From assembly GCF_041146395.1 (NCBI RefSeq), contig NW_027182887.1, forward strand, positions 528,501-592,500: DNA of 64,000 nt, written 5' to 3'. Positions 1-12,343 of this stretch are shown here, piece after piece. The stretch comes from Eulemur rufifrons (taxonomy: Eukaryota > Chordata > Mammalia > Primates > Lemuridae). Each line of letters starts with the position of its first letter. Positions within the stretch are counted from its first letter, which is position 1. The notes under the pieces are model-generated. The model was not told where the DNA came from. It made no database searches and was given only the letters and a program-made list of their open reading frames with translations. The translations under genes and the position numbers were made by a program.

Positions 1-469
1 GGGTTAGGGTTAGAGGTAGCTTTACTGCTAAGATTAGGTCTCGGCATTAAGGTAAGGGTTGGTGTTAGGGTTAAGGGTTAGGGTTAGGTTTAATTGTTAG
101 GATTAGGATCAGAATTAAGGGTTAGGCTTAGGGTTAGGGGATAGGGTTAGGGTTTAGGGTAAACTTTTAAGGTTATGTTTAGGGATAAGGTTAGGGTTAG
201 CGTTTAAGGTTAGGGTTAGTATTAGGGTTGTTTGTAGGGTTAAGGTAATGTTTAGTGGTTAGAATTAGGGTTAGGGATTAGGGGTTACTGTTATGGCTAG
301 GAGTTAGGGTTAGAATTAAGTGATAGGGGTTGTTCTTAGCATAAGTGTTATGCATTAATGTTAGGATAAGTGGTTAAAGTTAGGTTTACGGTGAGGTTTA
401 TGTGTTAAGGTGAGCAATAGGATCAGGGTTAGAATTATGAGTGAGGGGTAGGGTTTTGCTTAGGGTATG

Positions 470-655
470 GGCCCTGTCTGCCCTAGGAGTGGGATTGAGG
501 GGGATGCGATTGTCACCAGAAACCCACTCTATCGTATGCAGGGTATGGGCCCATGGGTTTCTTGTAGGACACTCTGGCAGAGCCTGATTTCACGCATGGT
601 AAAGGAGGTTTGTAAGCTTTCAAATCTCTAAGAAAGTAAGAAGTCTGAGAATTAG
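470..655 (-). repeat. Type A core, inverted, diverged
   Basis: Reverse-complement copy of the non-telomeric island found in every 1.86-kb unit to the right. Recognisable pieces are the 'acccactctatcgtatgc' stretch, the 'gggcccat' block, 'tcacgcatgg', and the 'agaagtctgagaattagatt' end that leads back into telomeric repeat. Substitutions are scattered and the long reading frame seen in other type A cores is not open here. Confidence 0.85.
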
Positions 656-984
656 ATTTAAGGTTAGGATTATCGTTATGGTTAGGGATGAAGTTTAATC
701 TTAGGGTGAGGGCTTCGGGTAAGGGGATACGGTTAGTTTTAGGGTTAAAAGTTACTGTTAGGTTTAACAGTTACAGTTAGACTTAGGGTTTAGGTTTAGG
801 GTTAGGGTTAAGCTTAGGGGTTATGGTTTGGTACAGGGTTAGGGTTAAGTGTTAGGGTTAGGGTTAAAGATCATGACAAGGGTTAGAGTTAAGGGTTAGT
901 TTGAGTGTTAACAGTAGGGTTAAGGATAACTTTTAGGGTTAGGGGTTAGGATTAGTGTTAGGGCTGAGATGTAGCGGTTAGTTT

Positions 985-1165
985 AAGGGCACAGGACCTG
1001 TTTAATCTATGGTGAGAGTGGTGCACAGGGTCGCTGCGACACAACACCACCGTACGCTGGGCCTTGGGCCAAGACCTACATACAGGACTCAGGTGGAGCC
1101 TCTTCTCACGCATGACATGGCTGTATTGTAGGCTTGGTTAACTCTGAGAATGGAAGAAGTGTCAG
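985..1165 (-). repeat. Type D core, inverted, diverged
   Basis: Matches, in reverse complement, the type D cores at about 3230, 6015, 8235, 11690, 15110 and 18540. Shared blocks are 'ggcacaggacctgtttaat', 'ggccttgggcc', 'acctacat.caggactcagg' and 'gtaggcttg'. It lies just left of the inversion junction. The downstream arm holds only the outer edge of a type D core (about 1302-1350), so the inverted repeat is asymmetric. Confidence 0.85.
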
Positions 1166-1179
1166 AAATCGGGTTAGGG

Positions 1180-1200
1180 CTGGCTGTAGGTGTTTTTAAC
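1180..1200. other. Satellite inversion (head-to-head) junction
   Basis: Strand composition flips within about 20 bp. Up to 1178 the + strand reads gggttagggc; from 1197 it reads aacccctaaccctaacac. The flanking arms are partly inverted copies: a 'cctgtgcccttaaactaacc' block occurs at about 1326-1345 and in reverse complement at about 970-990. The unequal arms (a full D core on the left, only its edge on the right) point to an inversion or end-to-end joining followed by loss, not a perfect palindrome. Confidence 0.8.
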
Positions 1201-1862
1201 CCCTAACCCTAACACTAACCCCCTAATCCTAACCCTAACACTAACCCCAAGGTTAAATCTAACCTTAACCCCTACGACAACCCTAACCCTAACCCTAACC
1301 CCTCTCACTGTAGAATAAACAGGTCCTGTGCCCTTAAACTAACCACTAAATCTAAGCCCTAACATCAACCCTAACCTCTGACCCTAAACCTAAGCCCTGA
1401 GCCTAAAGCCCAACACTAACTCTAAACTCTTACACTAAAGCTAATCCCTAACCCTAATGCTAACCTCTAAACGTAACCCTAACTGTGAACCCTAAACCTA
1501 ACCCTAACCTCGAGCGCTAACCATAGCACTTAACTCTAACCCTAAACCTAACATGAACCCTTAATCCTAACACTAACCCTAACCCTAACTCTTAACTTTA
1601 ACCCTGACTGTTAACCCTCACACTAACCTTTAAACCTAACCTTAATCGTAATCTTTAACCCTAAACCTAATATTTAACCCTAATCCTGTACCAAACCCTA
1701 AACCCTAACCTTAAACCTAACCATAAACCTTAAGCCTGAACCTAACTGTAACGGTTAAAACTAAGAGTAACCTGTAACGCTACCTGTAACCCCTAACTCT
1801 AAGCCTTCACCCTAATACTAACCTTGATCCTTAACCCGAACCCTAACCCTAACCCTAAATCT

Positions 1863-2050
1863 AATTCTCAGTCTTCTTGCTTTCTTAGAGTTTAGAAAGC
1901 CTACAATCCTCCCATGCCATGCGTGAAAGGAGGCTCTTCCACTGTGTCCTGAATGAACCGCTGGGGCCCATAACCAGAGTACGATAGAGTGGGTTCCTGG
2001 TGACAATCCCAGCCCCCTAACCCCCCCCCCCGCCTAATGCAGACAAGGCC
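1863..2050. repeat. Type A core, diverged copy
   Basis: Contains the hallmark blocks aattctcag.cttcttgctt, gagtttagaaagcct, catgccatgcgtgaaagg, gataga-gtgggttcc and agggcccgtgc in order. The minus-strand frame is open for 62 codons (1818-2006). It ends in an Arg/Val alternation (RFRVRVRVRVK) encoded by the adjoining telomeric repeats. Confidence 0.85.
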
Positions 2051-3229
2051 CGTGCCCTAAGCATAAACTCTACACCTCACCCAAAACTCTAACCCTGAAA
2101 ATAACATTTAACCCTGATTCTATTGCTCACCTTAGAATGTAAACCTCACCGTAACCTGAACTTTAACCTCTTATCCTAACGTTAATGCATAACACTTACC
2201 CTGAGATTAACCCCTATCCCATAATTCTAACCCTATCTCCTAGTCATAACTGTGACAACTAATCCCTAACCCTAATTCTAAACCACTAACACTAACTGTT
2301 ACCCTACGTAGTTACTGTTACGGTAACCTACTGTTACCCTAACACTGAACCTAACCCTTACTCCTAACGCCAAAGCTATGGCTAAAAATAATGCTAACCC
2401 TTGACCCTTTACCCTAACTCCTAACCCTAACCCTAATCCTAACCACTAAACCCAACCTTAGCTCTTAACCCTAACCCTAAACCTTACCCTGACGCCTAGA
2501 CCTAACACTAACACTAAACTAACACCTAACCCTAATCATAACCCCTAAAGCTAACCCTAACCCTGAACCCTAAACCTAACTCTAACACTTAATACTAACT
2601 ATATCCCTAACCCCTAACCCCAACCCTAACCCTAACCGTTAACCCTCACCCTAACCCTTAAACCGGACCCTAACACTAAATCTTAACCCTAAAGCTACGC
2701 CCAACCCTTAACCATAATCCTATCCCTTAACCCTAAACCTAACCCCTAACCCTAAACCTAACACTAACCCCAATCCTAATTCTAACCATAGCCCTTAATA
2801 CATCACTACGCCTAACCCCTAACCCTAACCCTAACCCCTAATGCTAACCCTAACACTGAACCCTAAACCTAACCCTATCCCTAACCCTTAAACATAACTC
2901 TATCCCTAACCAATAATCCTAAGCCTAATCTTTAACCCTCACCCTAGAGCTTAACTCAAACCGTAACCCTAAGCCTAAACCCCAACCCTAACACTTAACA
3001 CAAACCCTAAGCCTAAACACTTAACGCCAATCCTATCCTTTATCCCTAACACTAACCCTGATGCCTAATCCTAACCCTAACACTAACCCCAACCATAAAT
3101 CTAACCCTAGCCCCTAACGCAAAACTAACCCCTAACCCTAACATTAACCCTAAATCCTAGTCCCTAACCACTAAACCTCACTTGAACCCTAACCCCTAAC
3201 ACCAAACCCTTAACCCTAACCATAACCCT

Positions 3230-3420
3230 ATTTCTCACACTACTTCCATTCTCAGAGTTAACCAAGCCTAAAATACAACCATGCAATGCGTGAGTAGAGT
3301 TTCCGCATGAGTCCTGCAAGTAGGTCTGGGCCAAAGGCCCAGGATCCGATGGTGTAGTGTCGCATGGAAACATTCTGCACCCTTCTCACCATAGATTACA
3401 CAGGTCCTGTACCCTTAAAC
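3230..3420. repeat. Type D core
   Basis: Starts with 'aattctcacactacttccat'-type sequence (here tttctcacac), then caagcctaaaatacaacc, gagtcctgcaagtaggtc, aaggcccaggat, and ends caggtcctgtacccttaaac. It is distantly related to type A: both share AAGCCT-CAAT, CCATGC-ATG-GTGA and GTCCTGCA at equivalent places. Confidence 0.82.
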
Positions 3421-3937
3421 TAACCGCCAAATCAAAGCCCAAACACTGACCCTAACCCCTAACCCTACCTAAGCCCTGACCCTAATGCCCAACACTAACA
3501 CTAAACGCTTACCCTAAACCTAACCCCTAAATGTAACCTTAACCATGAACCCTAAACCTAACCCAAACCCCTAACCCTAACCATAACACTTAACTCTAAC
3601 CCTAAACCTAACATGAACACTTAACCCTAACCCTAACCCATAAACCTAACACTTAACCTTAACCCTAACCGTTAACCCTCACACTAAACCTTAACCCTAA
3701 CCCTAATCCTAATCTTTGAGCCTAAACCTAGCACTTAACCCTTACCCTGTACCAAAACCTAACCCCTAATCTTAACCCTAAGCTTAAACCTTAAAGCTTA
3801 ACCCTAAACCTAACTGTAACTGTTAAACCTAACACTAACCTTTAACCCTGACCCTAACTGAAACCCCTAACCCTAAGCCCTCACCATAACAGTAACCTAT
3901 ATTGCTAACCCTAACCCTAATCCTAGCCCTAAATTTA

Positions 3938-4135
3938 ATTCTCAGACTTCTTGCTTTCTCAGAGTTTACAAAGCCTACAATCCTCCCATGCCATGTGTAG
4001 AAGGAGGCTTGGCCACTGTGTCCGGCATGAAACCAAGGGGCCCATACCCAGTGTATGATAGAGTGGCTTCCGGCATCTATCCCAGCCCTCTAAGCCCCCT
4101 CCTAGAGCAGAGAGGGCTCGTGATATAAGCATAAA
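3938..4135. repeat. Type A core, diverged copy
   Basis: Same ordered blocks as other type A cores (aattctcagacttcttgctt, gtttacaaagcct, catgccatgtgtagaagg, cccatacccagtgtatgata). It lies about 700 bp after a type D core, the same D-to-A spacing as inside the 3.43-kb higher-order repeat. Confidence 0.82.
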
Positions 4136-4984
4136 CACTACCCCTCACCCATAACCCTAACCCTGAACATCACAGCTCACCCTGATACTATTGCTCACCT
4201 TAACACATCAACCTCACCATAACTCTAACTTGAACCTGTTATCCTAACGTTAATGCATAAGACTTACCCTAAGAACAACCCCTATCCCTTAATTCTAACC
4301 CTAACTCCTAGCCACAATTGTAACACCTAATCCCTAAGGCTAATTCAAAACTGCTAAACATTACCTTATCCCTACAAACTAACCCTAACCCTAACCGCTA
4401 ACCCTAACCGTACACCTAAAAATAACCGTAACACTTGACACTTAACCCTAACCCTTAACCCTGATCCTAATCCTAACAATTAAACCTAACCCTAACTCTT
4501 AAGCCTAACACTAACACGTACCCTAATGCCTAGACCTAACCCTAAGAGTAAACGTAACCCCTAACCCTAACCCTAATCCCTAATGCTAACCCTAACACTG
4601 AACCCTAATCCTAAGCCTTAAACCTAACTCTATCCTTAACCCATAACCCTAGCCCTAACCGTTAACCCCACACTAACCCTTAACTCGAACTGTAACCCTA
4701 ACCCTTAAAACTAAACCTAACACTTAACGCTAACCCTAAGCCTTAACGCTTAACCCTTATCCTATCCCTTAACCCTAACTCTAACCCATAACGCTAACCC
4801 TAACCCCACTCTAAATCTAACCCTAGCCCCTAACCCAACCCTAACCCCTAAGCCCTAACCCTATCACTAAACCCAACACCTACTCCCTAACCCCTAATCC
4901 TCACTCGAAGCTTAAGCCCTAACCCTAAGCCCTCTCCCTGACTAATCTTCATCCCTAACCCTAACCATAATCCTAACCCTAAAT

Positions 4985-5185
4985 CTAATTCTCTGACTTC
5001 TTGCTATCTCAGAGTTTTAAAAGCCTACAATTCTCCAAAGCCATGCGTGAAAGCTGGCTCTGCCACAGTGTCCTGCATGAAACCCAGGAGCCCATACTCT
5101 GTGTACAATAGAGTGGGTTCCCGGGGACAATCACAGCCCCCTAACTCCCCCTGCTAGTGCTGACAGGGCCCATGCCCTAAGCAAA
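4985..5185. repeat. Type C-like core
   Basis: Resembles type C by 'gagttttaaaagcctacaat', 'gccatgcgtgaaagc', 'tctgccacagtgtcctgcat' and 'gacaatcacagccccctaac'. It lacks the 'cctactaagcc' block of the later type C copies, so it may be an intermediate between types A and C. Confidence 0.75.
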
Positions 5186-6014
5186 AACCCTGCACCTCAC
5201 CCATAACCCTAACCCTGAACATAACACCTAACCCTGATGTTATTGTTCACCTTAACACGTAAACCTCACTGTAACCCTAACTTTAACCCCTATCCTAATG
5301 TTATTGCATAACACTTACCCTAAGAACAAACCCTATCCCTTAATTCTAAGCCTAACTCCTAGCATAACCGTAACACCTAATCCCTAACTTTAATTCTAAA
5401 CTGCTAAACATTACCTTCACCCTACAAACAACCCTAACACTAACCCTAACTCTAACCGTTAACCCTAACCCTAACCGCTAACCCTAACCCTAACCATTAC
5501 CCTGATCATAATCCTAACAATTAAACCTAACCCTAATTCTTAACCCTAACACGAACCATTACCATAATGCCTAGACCTAACCCTAACTGTAACCCTAACC
5601 CCTAACCCTAACCCTAACCGCTAATGCTAACCCTAACCCCGAACCCTAAACCTAACCCTAACCCTATCCCTTAAACCTATTACTATCCCTAAACCATTAC
5701 CCTAATCGCAACTGTTAACCCTCACTCTCACCCTTAACTTGGACCGAAACCCTAACCCTTAACCCTAACCTTAACCCTTACTGCTAATCTTAAGCCTTCA
5801 CCCTTTACCTTAATCCTATCTTGTAAGCCTAACCCTAACGCTGACCCCTAACCCACCTGAACATTAACCCTAAACCTAAATCTAACGCTAGCCCCTTACA
5901 AAAACCTAACACCTAACCCCTGACACACTAATCCTAACTTCTAATTCCTAACCACTAAACTTCACTCAAACCCAAACCTCTAACCCCAAACACATAACCC
6001 TAACCATAACCCTA

Positions 6015-6185
6015 ATTCTCACACTTCCTTCGTTCTCAGAGTTGACCAAGCCTACAATAGAGCCATGCCACGAGTGAGAAGAGGCTCTGCCTGAGTCCTG
6101 CATGTAGGTCTGGGCCCAAGGCCCAAGTACGATGGTGTGGTGTTGAGGTGACCCAGTCTGCACCCTTCCCACCATAGATTAAACA
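6015..6185. repeat. Type D core
   Basis: Shares attctcacacttccttcgt, accaagcctacaatagagcc, gcctgagtcctgcatgtag and the caaggcccaag block with the other D cores. Confidence 0.82.
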
Positions 6186-6711
6186 GAGCATGTGCCCTTA
6201 AACTAACCACTAAATCTAAGCCCTAACACTAAACCTAAATCCTAACCCTAAACCTCGGCCCTTATCCTAACGGCCAACAGTAACACTAAACACTCGCCCT
6301 AAACTTAACCCGTAACCCGAACCCCTAAATGTAACCCTAACCATGAACCCTAAACCTAACCCTAACCTCTAGCCATAACGATAACACTTAACTCTAAACC
6401 TAAATGTTACACGAAGCCTTATTCCTAACCCTAAGCCCAACCCTAACCCTTAATCTTGAAACTTACCATTAACCCTCACACTAACCCTTAACCCTAACCC
6501 TAATCCTAATCTTTAACCATAAAGCTAACACTGAAGCCTAACCCTGTGCCAAACGATAAAACCAAACCTTAACCCTAACCCTGAAACTTAACCATAAACG
6601 TAACTGTAACTGTTAAAAATAACACAAACCTTAAACCCTAACCCCTAACCCTAAGAGCCCACCCTAACACTAATCTTCCTCGCTAAACATTACCATAATC
6701 CTACCCCTAAA

Positions 6712-7445
6712 TCTAATTGTCAGACTTCTTGCTTTCTCAGAGTTTAGAAAGCCTAAAATCCTCCCATGCCATGAGTAAAAGGGGGCTCTACCACTGTGTC
6801 CTGCATGAAACCCAGGAGCCCATATCCAGCGTACGATAGAGTGGGTTCCCGGGGACAATCCCATCCCCCTAACCCCAGCCCCCCGCCAAGTGCAGACAGG
6901 GCCTGTACGCTAAGTATAAACACTACCCCTAACAGATAACCCTCACCCTGAATATAACACCTGACCCTGATCCTATTGCTCACCTTAAAACATAAACCTC
7001 CCCGTAACCCTAACTTATCCCCTTATCTTAACCTTAATGCATAACACCCTGAGAAGAAGCCCCATCCCATAATTCTAATCCTAATCCCCAGCCATAACCA
7101 TAAGACCTCATCCCTAATTCTAAAATGCCAACCCTAAACTTCACCCTACAAACAACCCTAACCCTAACCCTAACCTCTAACCCTAAGCCCTCACCCTATC
7201 ACTAATCTTCATCCCTAAACCGTACCGTAATCCTAACCCGAAATCTAATTCTCAGACTTCTTGCTTTCTCAGAGTTTTGAAAGCCTACAATCCTACTAAG
7301 CCATGCATGAAAGCCCGCTCTGCCACAGTGTCCTGCAAGAAACCCAGAGGCCCATACACAGCGTACGATAGAGTGGGTTCCCAGCGACCACAACCGACCC
7401 CTAACTTCGATTCCTAGGGCATACAGGGCCCATGCCCTAAGCATA
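6712..7445. repeat. Type B then type C core pair
   Basis: The type B core (about 6712-6925) has the diagnostic 'ccatgagtaaaagggggctc' stretch, and the type C core (about 7240-7445) has 'cctactaagccatgcatga'. The B-to-C spacing of about 530 bp equals that in the 3.43-kb repeat at 10.1-10.8 kb. Together with the D core at 8235 they form a partial, older HOR copy. Confidence 0.83.
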
Positions 7446-8234
7446 AACACTACCCCTCACCCATAACCCTAACCCAGAACATAACACCTAACCCTGATCC
7501 TACTGCTCACCTTAACACGTAAACCTCACCGTAACCCTAATTTTAACCCCATATCGTAACGTTAATGCATGACACCCTGAGAACAAGCCCTATACTGTAA
7601 TTCTAACCCTAACTCCTAGCCATAAGCATAACACCTAATCTCTAATTCTGAAACACCAACCCTAACCTTAACCCTACCAACAACACTAACACTAACCCTA
7701 ACCCCTTACCCTAACCCTACGCCTAAAAATAACCGTAACCGTTGATCCTTAGTCATAACCCCTAACCTTAACCCTAACCCTTAACCCTAATCCCAATCCT
7801 AACCATTAAACATAACCCCAACTCTTAACCCTAACTCTAACCTTTACCTTAATGCCTAGAGTTCTAACCCCAACACTGACCTACAGTTAGAAGTAACACA
7901 AACCCATAATGCTAACCTTAAACCTGAACAATAAACCTAATCCTTAACCATAACACCCTAACTCTAACCCTAACCCTTAACCCTGACCCTAACCCTAAAC
8001 CTTAACCCTAACTCTGAACCCTAACCCTAAGCCTACCCTTAACCCTAACCCTATCCATTAACCCTAACCGCTTACGATAACACTAACCCCAACCCTAAAC
8101 CTACCCCTGGCCCCCTAACCCAGAATTAACACCGAACCCGTAACACTAACTCTACCCCTAACCACTAGCACCTAACCATGACTCGAAACCTAACCCCTAA
8201 CTCGAAACCCCTAACCCCAACCCTAACCTTAATT

Positions 8235-8420
8235 CTCACACTACTTCCATTCCCGAGTGAAGCAAGCCTACAATACAGCAATGCCATGTGTGAGATGAGG
8301 CTCCGCCTGAGTCCTGCATGTAGGTCTTGTCCGAGGGCCCAGGGAATGATGTTGTGCTTTCGTGGTGACTCCGAACGCACCCCTCTCACCGTAGATTAAC
8401 CAGGTCCTGTGCCCTTAAAC
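8235..8420. repeat. Type D core
   Basis: Closely matches the HOR type D cores at about 11690, 15110 and 18540, including 'caggtcctgtgcccttaaac' at its right edge. It closes the partial HOR copy that precedes 8898. Confidence 0.85.
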
Positions 8421-8897
8421 TGACCGCTAAATCTAAGCCCTACCACCAACCCTAACCCCTGACCTTGAACCTAAGCCCCGAGCCTAAAGCCCAACACTAA
8501 CTCTAAACACTTACCCTAAACCTAATCCCTAACCCTAATGCTAACCCCTAAACGTAACCCTAACCGTGAACAGTAAACCTAACCCTAACCTCTAACACAA
8601 ACCCTAACACATAACTCTAACCCTAAAACTAACCCTAACCCTTAACCCTAAACCTAAACCCTAACCCTAACCCTTAACCTTAATCTTAACCGTTAACTCT
8701 CATGCTAACCTTTAATCCTAACTCTAATCCTAATCTTCAAACCTAAACCTAACACAACCCTAAACCTGTACCAAAACCTAACCCCTCATCTTAACCCTAT
8801 CCGCAAACCTCAACCCCAAAACGAACTGTAACCGTTAAACCTAACAGTAACCTTAAACCGTAACCCTAATCTGTAACCCTATCCCCTCACCATAACA

Positions 8898-11800
8898 CTA
8901 CACTTCATCCTGAACCCTAACCATAATCCTAACCCTAAATCTAATTCTCAGACTTCTTGCTTTCTTAGAGTTTAGAAAGCCTGCAATCCTCCCATGCCAT
9001 GTGTGAAAGGAGGCTCTACCACTGTGTCCTGCATGAAACCCACGGGCCCATACCCAGAGTCCGATACAGTGGGTTCCCGGTGACAATCCCAGCCCCCTAA
9101 CCTCCCCCCAGCCTAATGCCAACAGGGCCCGTGCGCTAAGCATAAATGATACCTTTAACAGATAACCCTAACCCTGAACATGGCACCTAACCCTGTTCCT
9201 ATTTCTCCCCTTAACACGTAAACCTCACCGTGAGCCTAACTTTAACCTCTTAACGTAACGTTAATGCATAACCCATTCCCTGAGAACATCCCCTATCCCA
9301 TAATTCTAACCCTATCTCCTAGTCATAACTGTAACACCTAATCCCTAACCCTAATTCTCCACCGCTAAGCCTAACCGTAACGCTGCCTACAACCCTAACA
9401 CTGACAGGAACCCTTAGTTCTAACCCCAACGCTATTCCTAACAAAAGCCCTAACCCTTCACCCTTCACCCTAACCCCTGAGCATTACCCTAACCTTTAAC
9501 CGTAATCCTAATCCTAACCATTAAACCTAACCCTAGCTCTTAAAGCTAACCCTAAACCTTACCCTCACGACTAGACCTAACCCTGACACTAACCTAACAC
9601 CTAACCCTAACCATAACCCCTAAAGCTAACCCTAACCCTGAACCCTAAACCTAACCCTAACACTGAACCTTCACTATATCCCTAACCCCTAAGCCTAATC
9701 CTAACTGTTAACCCTCACCCAAACACTTAAACTGGACCATAACACTAAACATTAACCCTAACACTAAACTTTAACCCTAACCATAAGCCCAACACTTAAC
9801 CCTAATCCTATCCCTTAACCCTAAGCCGAACCCTAAGCCCTAACCCTAAACCTAACCCTAACCCCAACCCTAACCCTTAATCTTGACCCTTACCATTAAC
9901 CCTCACACTAACCCTAATCCTAATCTTTAACCATAAAGCTAACACTGAAGCCTAACCCTGTGCCAAACGCTAAACCCAAACCTTAACCCTAACCCTGAAA
10001 CTTAACCATAAACCTAACTGTAACTGTTACACCTAACACTAACCTCTAACCCTAACCCCTAACCCTAAGACCCCACCTTAACACTAACCCTAACCCTAAA
10101 CATTATCATAATCCTACCCCTAAATCTAATTCTCGGACTTCTTGCTTTCTTAGAGTTTAGAAAGCCTAAAATCCTCCCATGCCATGAGTAAAAGGGGGCT
10201 CTGCAGCTCTCTCTTGCATGAAACCAGGAGCCCATACCTAGCGTATGATAGAGTGGGTTCCCGGGGACAATCCCATCCCCCTAACCCCAGCCCCCCGCCC
10301 AGTGCAGACAGGGCCTGTACGCTAAGTATAAACACTACCCCTAACAGGTAACTCTCACCCTGAACATAGCACCTGACCCTGATCCTATTGCTCACCTTAA
10401 AACATAAACCTCCCCGTAACCCTAACTTATCCCCTTATCTTAACCTTAATGCATAACACCCTGAGAAGAAGCCCTATCCCATAATTCTAATCCTAACCCC
10501 TAGCCATAACCGTAACACCTCATCCCTAATTCTAAAATGCCAACCCTAACCTTCACCCTACCAACAACCCTAACCCTAACCCTAACCCCTAACCCTAAGC
10601 CCTCACCCTATCGCTAATCTTCATCCCTAAACCGTACCGTAATCCTAACCCTAAATCTAATTCTCAGACTTGCTTTCGCAGAGTTTTGAAAGCCTACAAT
10701 CCTACTAAGCCATGCATGAAAGCCCGCTCTGCCACAGTGTCCTGCATGAAACCCAGAGGCCCATACACTGCGTACGATAGAGTGGGCTCCCAGCGACCAT
10801 CACAGACCCCTAACTTCGCCTCCTAGTGCATACAGGGCCCGTGCCCTAAGCATAAACCCTACCCCACACCCATAACCCTAACCCAGAACATAACACCTAA
10901 CCCTGATCCTACTGCTCACCTTAACACGTAAACCTCACCCTAACCCTAACTTAACCCCTTATCTTAACGATAATGCATGACACCCTGAGAACAAGCCCTA
11001 TACCGTAATTCTAACCCTAACTCCTAGCCGTAACCATAACACCTAATCCCTAATTCTGAAACGCCAACCCTAACCTTAACCCTACCGACAACACTAACAC
11101 TAACCCTAAAACCCTTACCCTAACCCTACGCCTAAAAATAACCCTAACCATTGATCCTTAGTCATAACCCCTAAAGCTTAACCCTAACCCTTAACGCTAA
11201 TCCCAATCCTAACCATTAAACATAACCCTACTTAACCCTAACCCTAACCTATACGCTAATGCCTAGAGATCTAACCCCAACACTGACCTACAGTTAACAC
11301 TAACCCTAACCCCTAATCCTAACATTAAACCTGAACCATAAACCTAACCCTTAACCCTAACCCTATTCCTAACCCCCTAACTCTAACCCTAACTGTTAAG
11401 CCTCACCCTAACCCTTAACCCTGACTCTAACCCTAAACCTTAACCCTAACCCTGAACCCTAACCCTAAGCCTAACCCTTAACCCTAACCCTATCCCTTAA
11501 CCCTAACCCCTAACCCTAACGCTAACCCCAACCCTAAACCTAACCCTGGCCCCCAACCCAGACTTAACACCTAACCCCTAACACTAACTCTAAACCTAAC
11601 CACTAATCCCTAGCACCTGACCCTGACTCGAAACCTAACCCCTAACTCGAAACCCCTAACCCCAAACCTAACCCTAATTCTCACACTACTTCCATTCCCA
11701 GAGTGAAGCAAGCCTACAATACAGCCATGCCATGTGTGAGATGAGGCTCTGCCTGAGTCCTGCATGTAGGTTTTGTCCCAAGGCCCAGGGAATGATGTTG

Positions 11801-12343
11801 TGCTTTTGTGGTGACTCCGACCACACCCCTCTCACCGTAGATTAACCAGGTCCTGTGCCCTTAAACTGACCGCTAAATCTAAGCCCTACCACCAACCCTA
11901 ACCGCTGACCCTGAACCTAAGCCCCGAGCCTAAAGCCCAACACTAACTCTAAACCCTTACCCTAAACCTAATCCCTAACCCTAATGCTAACCCCTAAACA
12001 TAACTCTAACCACGAACAGTAAACCTAACCCTAACCTCTAACACAAACCCTAACACATAACTCTAACCCTAAAACTAACCCTAACCCTTAACCCTAAACC
12101 TAAAACCTAACCCTAACCCTTAACCTTAATCTTAACCGTTAACTCTCATGCTAACCTTTAATCCTAACCCTAATCCTAATCTTCAACCCTAAACCGAACA
12201 CAACCCTAACCCTGTACCAAACCCTGACCCCTCATCTTAACCCTATCCGCAAACCTCAACCCCAAAACGAACTATAACCGTTAAACCTAACAGTAACCTT
12301 AAACCGTAACCCTAATCTGTAACCCTATCCCCTCACCATAACA
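8898..12343. repeat. 3.43-kb higher-order repeat, copy 1 (A-B-C-D)
   Basis: Anchored at the sequence just left of each type A core (cacta-acttcatcc). It is 3,446 bp long. Cores: A about 8937-9140, B about 10130-10335, C about 10663-10855, D about 11690-11880. Everything between is degenerate CCCTAA repeat. Type C here has a short form of the 'cttcttgctttc' block (acttgctttcgcag). No gene is recognised; short minus-strand frames over cores A and B recur only because the unit recurs. Confidence 0.92.

Larger units (their letters stand above)
1..1195 (-). repeat. Inverted segment of telomere-like satellite (G-rich on +)
   Basis: Degenerate TTAGGG-type repeats (TTAGGG, TTAAGG, GTTAGT, GTTAAG) fill this segment on the + strand. 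The rest of the window carries the complementary CCCTAA form. Two core islands lie here in reverse complement: a type A core at about 470-655 and a type D core at about 985-1165. The segment is therefore the same satellite turned round, not a separate repeat. The copies are well diverged from those further right. No gene is visible. Confidence 0.93.
1196..8897. repeat. Diverged telomere-like satellite with mixed core types
   Basis: C-rich degenerate telomeric repeat with irregularly spaced cores: A at about 1863-2050, D at 3230-3420, A at 3938-4135, C-like at 4985-5185, D at 6015-6185, B at 6712-6925, C at 7240-7445 and D at 8235-8420. From about 6.4 kb the order B-C-D and the spacing match the 3.43-kb higher-order repeat to the right (type B reading-frame ends at 6983 and 10395 are 3,412 bp apart), so this is a decayed HOR copy. 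Divergence is clearly higher than further right, as expected at the edge of a tandem array. No gene is seen in the spaces between cores. Confidence 0.9.

Noticed and set aside
1..1195. True chromosome terminus
   Set aside because: Repeats are too degenerate and include cores, and orientation flips at about 1190. A live mammalian telomere would be long, near-perfect TTAGGG in one orientation.
8178..8399. Plus-strand frame rich in Thr/Leu/Pro over telomeric repeat and the D core
   Set aside because: The first half is CCCTAA-type repeat read in an open phase and it is not kept in the matching D cores at 11.7, 15.1 and 18.5 kb.
10150..10395. 81-codon minus-strand frame over the type B core (also 13583 and 17016, with a shorter form at 6753)
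   Set aside because: It uses a different phase from the type A frame over related sequence, is confined to HOR copies that are near-identical anyway, and shows no domain. Treated as chance openness copied by amplification.
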